A DNA stretch of 64,000 nucleotides from Muribaculaceae bacterium (GCA_029061225.1 JAIDSM010000123.1:1-64000); one strand, 5' to 3'. Counted from the stretch's first letter, positions 50,463 through 59,217 are shown. Numbers and translations are program-made. The notes: generated by a model not told the origin, from the letters alone.

Positions 50463-51554
50463 CTAAAGTTTCTCGGCACGGATGACGTCTGACTTCTTGA
50501 CGCCTTTCTTAATCTCAACATTGATGCCATCGGAAAGGCCGGTCTCAACAGCTCGACGTTTGAACTTAGGCCGGGGTACAGTATCGGTGCGGACGTAGAC
50601 GAAAGTGCTGTCGCGCTCGAATACCACCACGCTTTCAGGGAGTCCAATCACATCCTTGGCCTCAGAGAGGAGAATAGAAGCGTTAGCGCTATAGCCGGAG
50701 CGGAGCGAGGATACATCATCGACGGTGAGGGCGGCTTTGATCTCGAACGTATTAGCTCCATTGTTTTCAGTTCCTTTCGGAGATATATACTCGAGCACAG
50801 CGGATGGATGCACGTCCGGAACGGCACCGATAGTGATTTCCATAGGCATACCGGGCTTAAGGAGTCCGACTTCCGTCTCATCTACATTGCCGCGGAAGAT
50901 GAGGTTGGTCATGTCGGCGATGGTGGCTACAGTAGTACCGTCGTTCATGGTATTGGCCTGGATTACGGAAGACCCGACCTTCACGGGAACGTCAAGCACA
51001 AGGCCGGTGATTGTGGCTCTGACAAGCGTGTTGCTTTCCTGTGCGTTGAACTGAGAGACACCCTCCTTCACGATGCGGTAGGCATCCTTGGCATAGCTGA
51101 GGTCCTGACGGGCCTTGACCAATGTCTTCTCTGCATTCTCGTACTCCTCACGGGAGATAACCTTCTTATCATACAGATCCTTAGAACGATTGAACTTCAC
51201 CTGAGCGTCGTCCACCTCCACCTGAGCGGCATCGATGCGAGACTGAGCATTGGAGAGCTGGGAAGCCTCGGGAATTACCTTGATGCGAGCTATAACGTCG
51301 CCTTCATGCACGAAGTCGCCGGCCTCAACATCGATCTGGGTTATGATACCCGAGATCTGCGGCTTGATCTGAATCTCGTCGCGAGGTTCTATCTTGCCGT
51401 TCAATACGGTGGTATGCCGGATGTCGGTGATCTCGGGGGTCACGGTGGCGTAATGCTCCTCTTTGGGCTGAGAATTACGGTAGAGGAAATAGAATGTGCC
51501 TGCGATGATGGCGGCTACGATGATCCATAGGATGATCTTAAGGGCTTTTTTCAT
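50463..51554 (-). CDS. Periplasmic adaptor (MacA/HlyD family)
   Basis: This 363-residue membrane-fusion protein has an N-terminal membrane helix (about 5-25), then a lipoyl half-domain ('VLNGKIEPRDEIQIKPQISG' and 'EAGDFVHEGDVIARI'), an alpha-helical hairpin (about 100-165), a beta-barrel domain and a C-terminal membrane-proximal domain ('GLSDGINVEIKKGVKKSDVI'). It couples the ABC permeases to TolC. Start: ATG 51554. It follows the 51687 permease after about 130 bp containing repeats. Confidence 0.93.
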   Translation of the reverse strand: MKKALKIILWIIVAAIIAGTFYFLYRNSQPKEEHYATVTPEITDIRHTTVLNGKIEPRDEIQIKPQISGIITQIDVEAGDFVHEGDVIARIKVIPEASQLSNAQSRIDAAQVEVDDAQVKFNRSKDLYDKKVISREEYENAEKTLVKARQDLSYAKDAYRIVKEGVSQFNAQESNTLVRATITGLVLDVPVKVGSSVIQANTMNDGTTVATIADMTNLIFRGNVDETEVGLLKPGMPMEITIGAVPDVHPSAVLEYISPKGTENNGANTFEIKAALTVDDVSSLRSGYSANASILLSEAKDVIGLPESVVVFERDSTFVYVRTDTVPRPKFKRRAVETGLSDGINVEIKKGVKKSDVIRAEKL

Positions 51555-51607
51555 ATTGTTGGTTTAGGGAGTTTAGAAAGTTTAGATGGGTTGGAATATT
51601 CAGATCG

Positions 51608-51644
51608 GAAACCGAGCCTAAGGCTCAGACACCGAAACAAACAG
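51608..51644. repeat. 37-bp repeat, copy B
   Basis: Intergenic copy of the element at 20287-20323, with the centre GAGCCTAAGGCTC as a perfect short palindrome. It sits between the two exporter genes. A second repeat block (51657-51690, AATTCTCAATTCTACATTC) follows. Confidence 0.8.
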
Positions 51645-51656
51645 GGGTTGGAAAAT

Positions 51657-51690
51657 AATTCTCAATTCTACATTCACAATTCTCAATTAT
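51657..51690. repeat. AT-rich repeat (AATTCTCAATTC phrase)
   Basis: Tandem AATTCTCAATT / ATTCACAATTC phrases next to the permease stop codon; a close relative is at 62468-62505. Confidence 0.65.
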
Positions 51691-52934
51691 TTATCGTTGA
51701 GGGCTTCGATGGGTTTTATCTTCATGGCGCGCAGGGCGGGGATGGTGCCGGCGAGGGAGCCGAGGATAAAGAAGAGGAGCACTATTATGACCGCGACGCG
51801 GAATGAGAGTTCGAATCCGGCGTGGCCGAGGAGAGGATCGTATGTAAGCTTATCCGCGATGCCGAGCACCAAGGCTCCGAAACAGACACCGAGCGATCCG
51901 GCCACAAGAGTGAGCATGATGCTTTCGGAGAGCACCTGAACGGTAATGTCGAGGGGTTTGGCACCGATGGCACGGCGGATTCCGAACTCCTGAGTACGCT
52001 CCTTCACCACAATCCACATGATATTGCCGACACCGATGACACCGGCCATAAGAGAACCGAAGCCGACGAAAAGCGCGAGGATAGAAATACCGAGAAAGAG
52101 ATTGTCGATCATCTCGAACTGCTCGGAAATGTCGACGAACTCTATGGCCTTCCTGTCGTCGGGACTGATGGAATGGGCAGACGACAAGACGCGCCGGATG
52201 ACGGCTTCGTTTTCAGCCGGAGAATGACCCTGGGGAGCGGTATATACAAAGAAACCTACATTCTCGCCAAGATTATATGCACGCTTCATCGTCGACGAAG
52301 GGAGCACGACTCCGTCGTCGATCCTCATTCCTATGGAAGCATCGGAGAGCTGTGTAGCCACACCAACCACGAGGAAGTAAATGCCATCGACACTGACGTA
52401 CTTACCGACTGCAGGATCAGATCCGAAAAGCGATGTCGCCACATTCTTGCCGATCACAGCCACCTTCCTTTCAGAAGACACATCGGAATGATTCAGGAAG
52501 CGGCCTTCCATCATCACGGGAATCATGATATTGCCGTAGTCCCCCTCAACTCCGGCAATTGAAGCAGCCTTTGTCTTGGAACCGAACGCAACGGTTCCGG
52601 ACCGCTGATTCATCTCCGTGCTGTATTCCATAGCGGGGGCCATCTGCCTGATGAGAGCTATGTCGCGGGTGGTCATCTGCCAATATGTCCCTTTGTTGAA
52701 GCCCTTGTAAGGTTCAGTACGTTGATTGGCGATAGCGGCACCGAGGTTGGTGGAGAATCCTGCGAAATTGCGTCGCATCACTCCCTCGAATCCCTGAGCT
52801 CCACCGAAAAGCATGGCGAGCATTGCCGTGCCCCAGAAGATACCGAAGGCAGTCAGGAAGGTACGTGTCTTGTTGCGTGCCAACGTCGCGCCTATCTCAC
52901 GCCAGTTCTCAATGTCGAAAAAGGAAGTTTTCAT
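51687..52934 (-). CDS. MacB-like ABC transporter permease, second copy
   Basis: This 415-residue permease has the MacB fold: one N-terminal helix (about 24-44), a periplasmic MacB_PCD domain, and three C-terminal helices (about 285-305, 335-360, 370-395) around the FtsX domain ('IMWIVVKERTQEFGIRRAIG', with the RRAIGA motif). No ATP-binding domain is attached; the ATPase is a separate gene. It overlaps the other permease by 4 bp (ATGA), forming a likely heterodimer. Confidence 0.93.
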   Translation of the reverse strand: MKTSFFDIENWREIGATLARNKTRTFLTAFGIFWGTAMLAMLFGGAQGFEGVMRRNFAGFSTNLGAAIANQRTEPYKGFNKGTYWQMTTRDIALIRQMAPAMEYSTEMNQRSGTVAFGSKTKAASIAGVEGDYGNIMIPVMMEGRFLNHSDVSSERKVAVIGKNVATSLFGSDPAVGKYVSVDGIYFLVVGVATQLSDASIGMRIDDGVVLPSSTMKRAYNLGENVGFFVYTAPQGHSPAENEAVIRRVLSSAHSISPDDRKAIEFVDISEQFEMIDNLFLGISILALFVGFGSLMAGVIGVGNIMWIVVKERTQEFGIRRAIGAKPLDITVQVLSESIMLTLVAGSLGVCFGALVLGIADKLTYDPLLGHAGFELSFRVAVIIVLLFFILGSLAGTIPALRAMKIKPIEALNDK

Positions 52935-54148
52935 TCGTCGCGTAGTGCTTCTACGGGTTTAACTTTAGTAGCCTTTATAGCCGGGAAGAGTCCGGCGATG
53001 GCTCCGGCCACAATTAGAGCCACCGTCACCTGAACCGCAATGGAGATATCGACCGTCGGGTTGGAGAATCCCTGAGCGTCACCCAGAAATAGGTTGAGCA
53101 CCTGAAGGACGGCCATCCCGGCAACGAGTCCGATATATCCGAACAGGGCCGTGATAGCCACGCTCTCAGCGAGAATCTGAATTATTATACTCTTCGGCTT
53201 AGCCCCGATCGCGCGGCGGATGCCTATCTCATGTATGCGCTCGCGGACAGAAACGAACATGATGTTGCTAACGCCAACAATACCGGTCAGCAGGGTAAGG
53301 ATGCCGATCACCCAGACAGCGAGGTTAAGATAGACCATAGCCTGCCCCTGCCTGAGATAATTGGCAAACTGATTCCAGATCCAGACGGCATTAGGGTCGG
53401 TGGGATCGAACTCATGTCGACGGGCAAGCACCGAGCGTATCTGCTCTTCGGCCGCCTCGGCCTCTGTCTCTGAGGCTATGCCGTCAACACGCACTGTCAT
53501 CTCATCGACATATCCGTCGACACCGGAAATGGCCTTATATGTAGTGTAGGGGACAAAGGTACCCTTACGCCAGCGGTGTTCGTAGACACCTACCACCTTC
53601 CAAGAGAGATTAGCCACCTTGACCTCCTGACCGAGGGCCTTGTCGGCATCGCCGAAGAGCAACGCTGCATTCTCACGGTGAAGCACGATGGTGCGACGCA
53701 GGTCTGAAATGTCTTTTTGATTTATGAAGCGACCCTTGATATCGGTGATGCGCTGCGATCGGGCCACATCGGGATAGACGGCATCAATACCGGCAGTGAT
53801 GAAATCTTTAGGACCTACGATGCTATGTCCGGAGACGGTAGTGGAAATCGCAACCTCCTTTGCAGCACCCACTTCCTTCTCTATTGCACCCATATCCTTC
53901 TGATGCAAGCGGATCCAACGTCCGTCCCGATAGCCTTTGTAAGGCATGGAGGTGGTACCGCTCCAGAGGCGTATGGAATTGACGCTGGAAGTGGAAGCCT
54001 GGTCCTGAAAACTATTGACCACTCCCCTCGCGGCACCCAGAAGGACTATGAGCATGAATATGCCCCATGCCACCGCGAGGCCCGTGAGGGCTGTGCGGAG
54101 CTTATTGTTTTTTATTGTCTGGGAGATTTCCCGAATGAGGTCGAACAT
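52931..54148 (-). CDS. MacB-like ABC transporter permease, first copy
   Basis: This 405-residue permease has the same plan as its downstream partner: N-terminal helix (about 18-38), periplasmic domain, three C-terminal helices and the 'ERIHEIGIRRAIGAKPKSII' FtsX-family line. Sequence similarity with the 51687 product at the C-terminus ('EALRDE' versus 'EALNDK' end) indicates a duplication. Together the two likely make an asymmetric permease pair. It lies about 90 bp after the ATPase, with AT-rich repeats in the gap. Confidence 0.93.
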   Translation of the reverse strand: MFDLIREISQTIKNNKLRTALTGLAVAWGIFMLIVLLGAARGVVNSFQDQASTSSVNSIRLWSGTTSMPYKGYRDGRWIRLHQKDMGAIEKEVGAAKEVAISTTVSGHSIVGPKDFITAGIDAVYPDVARSQRITDIKGRFINQKDISDLRRTIVLHRENAALLFGDADKALGQEVKVANLSWKVVGVYEHRWRKGTFVPYTTYKAISGVDGYVDEMTVRVDGIASETEAEAAEEQIRSVLARRHEFDPTDPNAVWIWNQFANYLRQGQAMVYLNLAVWVIGILTLLTGIVGVSNIMFVSVRERIHEIGIRRAIGAKPKSIIIQILAESVAITALFGYIGLVAGMAVLQVLNLFLGDAQGFSNPTVDISIAVQVTVALIVAGAIAGLFPAIKATKVKPVEALRDE

Positions 54149-54265
54149 TTCTTATAATGCATAATTCACAATGCACAATTCATAATCAATAGTCAGCCGG
54201 GTGATTGACTTTCATATGAATAATTCATTATGACAATTAATCATTGATAATTGATAATTGATCAT
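54149..54265. repeat. AT-rich repeats (CATAATTCATAAT, AATTGATAATTGATC)
   Basis: Two blocks (54149-54186 and 54225-54265) lie between the permease and ATPase genes; the second overlaps the ATPase 3' end (its last residues NNDQLSIIND are encoded by the repeat). Confidence 0.7.
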
Positions 54266-54947
54266 TATTCTCGATGCGACCGTCTACGATCCGGATGATG
54301 CGGTCGGTGGCAGCTCCTACACCAGGGTCGTGGGTGACGATTACGATTGTCATTCCGGTGTCGTTGAGGTCGCGGAACACCTGCATGACTTCCTTTGAAG
54401 TCTTGGAGTCGAGGGCTCCCGTCGGTTCGTCGGCGAGTATTAGTGATGGTTTCGTGACGAGGGCCCGTGCTATGGCTACACGCTGCTTCTGACCTCCGGA
54501 GAGCTCGCCGGGAAGATGGTGGGCGCGGTCGGCGAGTCCCATGCGCTCAAGCTGCTCCATGGCGAGCGCATTTCGTTTTCTGCGGCCTACGCCTTGATAG
54601 AAAAGAGGAAGGGCTACGTTTTCGAGAGCGTTCTTATAGTTTATGAGGTTGAACGACTGGAATACGAATCCTATCATACGGTTTCGAAGTTCTGCGGCCC
54701 TGTTCTCGGATAGATCCTTGATAAGGACACCGTCGAGAGTGTAGCTGCCGGAATCGTAGTTGTCGAGTATTCCCAGTATGTTTAGGAGGGTAGACTTTCC
54801 TGAACCGGACGCACCCATGATCGAGACCAGCTCACCCTTCCGGATGTCGAGGGATATGTCCTTAAGTACGTGGAGCGGAACGACCCCCGGGTACGTTTTG
54901 TTTATGTCGCGGAGGGAGATTACCGCTTCGTCTAATTCATAATTCAT
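54237..54947 (-). CDS. ABC transporter ATP-binding protein (MacB/LolD type)
   Basis: This 236-residue ATPase has Walker A 'GASGSGKSTLLNILG' (about residues 41-55), Q-loop 'VFQSFNLINY', signature 'LSGGQKQRVAIARALV', Walker B 'LILADEPTGALD' and switch His 'IVTHD'. It energises the permease pair. The first residues MNYEL come from the AATTCATAATTCAT repeat, and the last eight from another repeat, so both ends appear repeat-derived. It heads the operon, with a promoter at 55078. Confidence 0.95.
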   Translation of the reverse strand: MNYELDEAVISLRDINKTYPGVVPLHVLKDISLDIRKGELVSIMGASGSGKSTLLNILGILDNYDSGSYTLDGVLIKDLSENRAAELRNRMIGFVFQSFNLINYKNALENVALPLFYQGVGRRKRNALAMEQLERMGLADRAHHLPGELSGGQKQRVAIARALVTKPSLILADEPTGALDSKTSKEVMQVFRDLNDTGMTIVIVTHDPGVGAATDRIIRIVDGRIENNDQLSIIND

Positions 54948-54967
54948 AATGCAGGATGCATAATTAA
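54932..54967. repeat. AT-rich repeat encoding the start of the ABC ATPase
   Basis: AATTCATAATTCATAATGC phrases overlap the start codon at 54947; the gene's first five codons lie inside the repeat. Confidence 0.75.
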
Positions 54968-55052
54968 ATTGTCACGTTTGTTATATACTATGTGTATTAG
55001 ACGCAAGATACAGCTGAATTGTAACAGAGAAATAAAAGAAATTTCCCATATC

Positions 55053-55076
55053 AGTGTATTAGCGTACTAACACACT
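55053..55076. promoter_or_regulatory. Palindromic operator candidate at the exporter promoter
   Basis: AGTGTATTAG-CGTA-CTAACACACT: 9 of 10 arm positions pair. It lies directly downstream of the -7 element of the leftward promoter, at the predicted start site. A further half-site GTGTATTAG is at 54992-55000. Repressor-type operators of this shape bind TetR or GntR/YtrA proteins in other bacteria; none is encoded nearby. Confidence 0.6.
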
Positions 55077-55077
55077 G

Positions 55078-55108
55078 CAAAGGTAATGTATTTTTTTTAA
55101 CTGACAAA
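55078..55108 (-). promoter_or_regulatory. Bacteroidota promoter of the exporter operon
   Basis: On the minus strand, TTTG (complement of 55105-55108), a 19-bp spacer, then TACCTTTG (complement of 55078-55085). The leader to the ATPase start at 54947 is about 125 nt. The rest of the gap to 55246 is AT-rich. Confidence 0.75.
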
Positions 55109-55246
55109 ATATTTACATTATAAATTTCAATTTTTTTGAAAATTGGAATTTATAGGGTTAAGAGGTTACGGGGGTAAAGGGTTAAATGGTATGTAAAATT
55201 GGGAAGGAAAATAAACTGAAGTTAAGAACAATAGATAAAAAATAAT

Positions 55247-56122
55247 ATGTGGATAATATTTGCATTAGTATCGGCGGTGGGTCTTGGATTCTACGACGTG
55301 ATGAAGAAGATCTCGTTGAAAGACAACAACGTGCCGCTCGTGCTATGGTTTAATACCCTTTTCGGAACCTTGCTTATGAGTCCTGTGCTTGTGGAATGCT
55401 TCGCGCATGGCGGCACAGGGCCCGGCGAGGGACTGACAGGACATCTTCTTATAGCGACCAAGTCTGTGATAGTGTTATCGTCATGGATATTAGGATACTT
55501 CGCCATCAAGCATCTGCCGCTTACCATTCAGGGACCAATCAACGCATCGCGACCTGTTATGGTGCTTGTCGGCGCATTACTGATATTCGGGGAGCAACTG
55601 AACTTCATCCAGTGGTGCGGTATCCTGTTGGGTTTCGCGTCGCTTTTCATGATAGGACGGGTAGGATCGAAGGAAGGTTTTTCGTTTAAGCACAGCAAGT
55701 GGCTGTGGATGTCGGTGGGTGCGACAGCCTTGGGAGCAGTCAGCGCGCTCTACGACAAGTATCTGATGACGCGGTTTGAGCCGTTGATGGTGCAGAGCTG
55801 GTATTCGCTCTATCAGTTGGCTATGATGAGCGTGGCGGTGCTTATACTGCGACGGCTGCATAAACAGAGCTCCACTCCCTTCCATTGGAAATGGGCTATC
55901 GTAGGAATATCGGTGTTCCTGACAGGAGCGGACTTAGCTTACTTCTACTCGCTGTCTGAGGCCGGATCAATGATCTCGATCGTGTCGATGATACGCCGAG
56001 GAAGCGTGCTGATACCGTTCTTCTACGGAGTACTGGTACTGCACGAGAAGAACATCAAGACGAAGCTTGTCGACCTCGGAATCCTGCTTGTCAGCTTAGC
56101 GCTCCTTGTAATCGGATCTTAA
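55247..56122 (+). CDS. EamA-family (DMT superfamily) transporter
   Basis: The 291-residue inner-membrane protein has about ten helices in two EamA halves (each about 140 residues; 'GYFAIKHLPLTIQGPINASR' and 'LAYFYSLSEAGSMISIVSMI' at the matching positions). Family members export or import metabolites; the substrate is unknown. It converges with the PnuT-like gene, the two overlapping by 4 bp at their 3' ends, so transcriptional interference is possible. No clear promoter or terminator was seen. Confidence 0.88.
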   Translation: MWIIFALVSAVGLGFYDVMKKISLKDNNVPLVLWFNTLFGTLLMSPVLVECFAHGGTGPGEGLTGHLLIATKSVIVLSSWILGYFAIKHLPLTIQGPINASRPVMVLVGALLIFGEQLNFIQWCGILLGFASLFMIGRVGSKEGFSFKHSKWLWMSVGATALGAVSALYDKYLMTRFEPLMVQSWYSLYQLAMMSVAVLILRRLHKQSSTPFHWKWAIVGISVFLTGADLAYFYSLSEAGSMISIVSMIRRGSVLIPFFYGVLVLHEKNIKTKLVDLGILLVSLALLVIGS

Positions 56123-56730
56123 TGCATGAGGCGGTGCCATTTGCGGTAGCCGAAGAAGGCTATGACTGTATATAGGGCGTAGAGGATGCCGTAGAGGGGA
56201 ATGCCTTTATACCAATACAGGCAGGCACATACGGCATCGACCAGTATCCAAGCTATCCACTGCTGGAGGTATTTGCGGGCCAGCATCCACATGCCTACTA
56301 TGCTCAAGGCCGTTGTGAAGGCATCGGGGATTGGGACGGTACTGTCGGTGAGATAGTTCAGGATCAAGTACAGGCCTATCCACAGGATGAGGAAGACTCC
56401 GATGCACGCAGCCAGCATTTTTCCCGATATATTCGTGATGGGAAGTTGCTTCACTCTGTCGGAGTTGTCTGAGTGATCTGAGATCTCTGAACCAGCAGAT
56501 TTATTGCGGTGGCCACGGGTCCAGACTATGTAGCCGTAGACTGCAATCACCAGATAGTAGATGTTGATGGCGAAGTCGGCGTATATTCCTTTGCTAAAGT
56601 AGATCCACATAGATATGGCGGGCATAACCATGGAGGCGTACCATAGTCGCCAGTCGGCGTGATATTCCCACCAGAGGTAGAGGAGGCCTACCGTGAAGCC
56701 GAGGATTTCGAGGATTTTTGCAACATCCAT
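56119..56730 (-). CDS. pnuT: PnuC-family transporter, likely thiamine transporter PnuT
   Basis: This 203-residue inner-membrane protein has about seven helices with the family motifs 'WLAWILVDAVCACLYW'-like 'WIAWILVDAVCACLYWYKG' near the C-terminus and 'NIYYLVIAVYGYIVW' in the middle. PnuC members import nicotinamide riboside, but those behind a TPP riboswitch and thiamine receptor are PnuT and import thiamine. Here it lies 74 bp downstream of the riboswitch-controlled TonB receptor on the same strand, which supports PnuT. The assignment is from context, not from residues alone. Confidence 0.85.
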   Translation of the reverse strand: MDVAKILEILGFTVGLLYLWWEYHADWRLWYASMVMPAISMWIYFSKGIYADFAINIYYLVIAVYGYIVWTRGHRNKSAGSEISDHSDNSDRVKQLPITNISGKMLAACIGVFLILWIGLYLILNYLTDSTVPIPDAFTTALSIVGMWMLARKYLQQWIAWILVDAVCACLYWYKGIPLYGILYALYTVIAFFGYRKWHRLMH

Positions 56731-56771
56731 AATTATTTATGATTCATTGAAGTTACCTTTAGACTACACAA

Positions 56772-56797
56772 GGCGATTAGGAAACCGCCTACCCATA
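56772..56797. repeat. Hairpin repeat, GGCGRTT type
   Basis: GGCGATTAGGAAACCGCCTA then CCCATA, 24 of 26 positions shared with 1945-1970. It lies between the TonB receptor stop and pnuT. Confidence 0.8.
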
Positions 56798-56803
56798 AGA
56801 GAG

Positions 56804-59053
56804 TTAGAAGGAGAGAGTTACGGTGGCGAGTACGTTGGTGGTGGCCTGGGCGGCAAAACCAGCGTAGCGGTAGATCACGGGTTTGCCATCTTCAAGATAA
56901 TAGCCGGCTCCTGCATAGCCGTTGTTGCAGTATTTCTCGTTGAAAAGGTTGTATACTGTCACTCCTACACGTAGATCCTTCATGCCTGATATCTTCTTGA
57001 ACGTATAGGCCAGCGCAAGATCGGAAACAAAATAGGAGTCGAGCTTTGCCTCAGACGAACGGGCATTGTTCATGTATTGGCTGGATACGTAACGGCTCAT
57101 AAGCGAGGCTTCGAAACCCTTGACGTTGAAGTTGAAGGAATTGTGGAGGATGAAGTCAGGAGAGAAAGCTATCGGAGTATCGCCGCAGTCGATTGCAATT
57201 GGATTGGTCCACTCATCTTCATAAATGTATTCTGTGAAGTTCTTGATGCGGTTGCGGGAGACAGTAGCGTTGATCTGCCAGTCAAACCAGCTGACAGGGC
57301 GCAGCGCACCCTGCAGCTCGATACCCATGCGATAAGATTTCGGGACATTTACGCTTATGGCGTTGCCGGTATCCGAAAGTTCGCCGGTCACGACAAGCTG
57401 ATCCTTATAATCCATATAATAGAGTCCGGCACCGACATTGAAGAGAGATGTGCCGTAGGAATAACCAGCCTCATAGTCGAACATACGCTCCGCCACCGGA
57501 TAATGCGCCGGGTCACTGTCGGTGAAGTTGTCTCGGGTCGGTTCCTTATGAGCCACACTCCACGATGCGTATGCGCGATGACCTCCGTCATTGTAAGATA
57601 CACCGAGTTTCGGATTGAAGAAATCCCACTTACGCTTAAGGTCTAAGATTCCCATACCATCAATGTTCCAGTCATAGTTGTCGCTCACGCCTCGTATGGA
57701 GTAGTCGATGTGGCGGTATTGAAGGTCGGCATATGCCGAGAAGCCGGATCCGAAGGAGTAGTCGCCGCGTATGAACACGTTGGAGTCAAACTTACGGCCC
57801 GTATTGCTATAGTATTCCTGCAATGGGTCGATTGCACCCATGAAATTACGAACCCACTTCACCTTTCCGAAATGGTTGCCGCGGTGCCAGTTTACTGCGC
57901 CACCTCCTACGAGAATCAACGCGTCCTTCTGATAACGGACATTAACCATACCTCCACCGAAATCGTTGTCATTAAATTTCAGACGAATCAGGTCAGACTT
58001 TTTCACGAGGTTTCCGTCTGCATCAAGGAAAGGCTCAAGACCGTATTCGGCGAGGGTACGCTTTGTCTTGTATTGGTCGTAATAGCCGTCACCTTTCGTA
58101 TAATGGAGTGTGGCATTCAGTGTCACATATTCACCGATATACTGATTGAGAAGCAGTTGGAAATGATGCTGAGTGAAGTTGTCGCACTGGTCAGGATAGT
58201 AGGCTACAGAGCCGTCGGAAGCCGTATATTCGCCACAGGGATTGTATCGGCGTCCGTATTTCTCCATCTGTTCCTTAGAGGCATAGTCCCATGCCATGTA
58301 GGTACGTTCCTTACCGCCGAAAGCGAGCAGTCGCAGGGTAGTGTTATCCGAACGGTAGGCAAGTTGCCCCATATAGCTCCAAAGCTGTGAGAAAGCACGG
58401 TCTATGTATCCATCAGAACCGATGTGGCTGAAACGAGCATCGACGCTCCAATGGTCGCCGAAAAGGCCGGAAGACACCTTGACAGTCTCCCGGTTGGAGT
58501 TGAAAGAGCCATATGAGGCCGAGACCATTGCTGAACGCTCGGAAGAAGGATAATCGGTCAGCATATTGATGGATGCTCCGAAAGCACCCGCTCCGTTAGT
58601 GGAAGTACCGGCACCACGCTGGATCTGGATATCGTTGAGGGAGGAAGCGAGGTCGGGCAAGTTGACCCAATAGACATTATGGCTCTCGCTGTCATTGATG
58701 GGAACGCCGTTGGCCGTAATATTGATGCGGGAGCCATCGGTTCCGCGCACACGGAGACTGCTGTAGCCTATTCCTGCACCGGCATCGCCTGTGGAGATGA
58801 TGGAGGGAGTCATTTCAAGAAGGGAGGGAATGTCACGCCCGTCGTTGCCTTTAGCTATTTCCTTGGCGTTAACGTTTGTGTAAGCCACAGGAGTCTTCAC
58901 TCCGGCACGGTTTGCCGTGACTTCTACTGCGTCAAGGGCGGTGTACACACTGTCGAGGCTCTCTACGAGCGACGAGGCTCCGGCATTATCAGCCGAAGCA
59001 TGGAGTGTCGAGGCGCACATAAGGGCCACACCCCATGAAAAGGTCTTTTTCAT
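56804..59053 (-). CDS. TonB-dependent receptor for thiamine (TPP-riboswitch controlled)
   Basis: The 749-residue outer-membrane receptor has a signal peptide (about 1-22), a plug domain (about 40-165; 'EVTANRAGVKTPVAYTNVNA', 'SSLRVRGTDGSRINITANGV', 'NDIQIQRGAGTSTNGAGAFG') and a 22-strand barrel ending 'TTNVLATVTLSF' with terminal Phe. No N-terminal CarboxypepD_reg extension, so it is not a SusC type. The immediately upstream TPP riboswitch and the downstream PnuT gene indicate thiamine or a phosphate ester as substrate. Confidence 0.92.
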   Translation of the reverse strand: MKKTFSWGVALMCASTLHASADNAGASSLVESLDSVYTALDAVEVTANRAGVKTPVAYTNVNAKEIAKGNDGRDIPSLLEMTPSIISTGDAGAGIGYSSLRVRGTDGSRINITANGVPINDSESHNVYWVNLPDLASSLNDIQIQRGAGTSTNGAGAFGASINMLTDYPSSERSAMVSASYGSFNSNRETVKVSSGLFGDHWSVDARFSHIGSDGYIDRAFSQLWSYMGQLAYRSDNTTLRLLAFGGKERTYMAWDYASKEQMEKYGRRYNPCGEYTASDGSVAYYPDQCDNFTQHHFQLLLNQYIGEYVTLNATLHYTKGDGYYDQYKTKRTLAEYGLEPFLDADGNLVKKSDLIRLKFNDNDFGGGMVNVRYQKDALILVGGGAVNWHRGNHFGKVKWVRNFMGAIDPLQEYYSNTGRKFDSNVFIRGDYSFGSGFSAYADLQYRHIDYSIRGVSDNYDWNIDGMGILDLKRKWDFFNPKLGVSYNDGGHRAYASWSVAHKEPTRDNFTDSDPAHYPVAERMFDYEAGYSYGTSLFNVGAGLYYMDYKDQLVVTGELSDTGNAISVNVPKSYRMGIELQGALRPVSWFDWQINATVSRNRIKNFTEYIYEDEWTNPIAIDCGDTPIAFSPDFILHNSFNFNVKGFEASLMSRYVSSQYMNNARSSEAKLDSYFVSDLALAYTFKKISGMKDLRVGVTVYNLFNEKYCNNGYAGAGYYLEDGKPVIYRYAGFAAQATTNVLATVTLSF

Positions 59054-59067
59054 GTCTTCAAATTTTT

Positions 59068-59130
59068 CTTACGCCGGAATTACCCGGGTCAAGTTCAGAG
59101 GGTTTGTTCTCAGCCTTTCGGCACCCCTAA
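59068..59130 (-). promoter_or_regulatory. TPP (thiamine pyrophosphate) riboswitch
   Basis: On the minus strand the conserved THI-element parts appear in order: AGGGGTGCC, GGCTGAGA, ACCC, CTGAACTTGACC and GGGTAATTCCGGCGTAAG. The aptamer ends only about 14 nt before the ATG at 59053. The flanks TTCAATTT (complement of 59129-59136) and AAATTTGAA (complement of 59057-59065) can extend P1 with one bulge, ending 3 nt from the start codon. This supports translational control without a terminator. A -7 element TAATTTTG is at 59177-59184 (complement). Confidence 0.93.
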
Positions 59131-59176
59131 ATTGAATATATTTTGCATCGAGCGTCCTAAAACGCGATTACGGGTG

Positions 59177-59184
59177 CAAAATTA
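59177..59184 (-). promoter_or_regulatory. -7 element of the thiamine operon
   Basis: TAATTTTG on the minus strand, about 45 nt upstream of the riboswitch; -33 element unclear. Confidence 0.5.
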
Positions 59185-59217
59185 ATAAAAAAAGTTGAGA
59201 CATAAAAAAAATCATGC

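Noticed and set aside
49136..50647. TolC gene starting at 50647
   Set aside because: The extra N-terminal 68 residues overlap the adaptor gene and lack homology; the signal peptide begins at the ATG at 50443.
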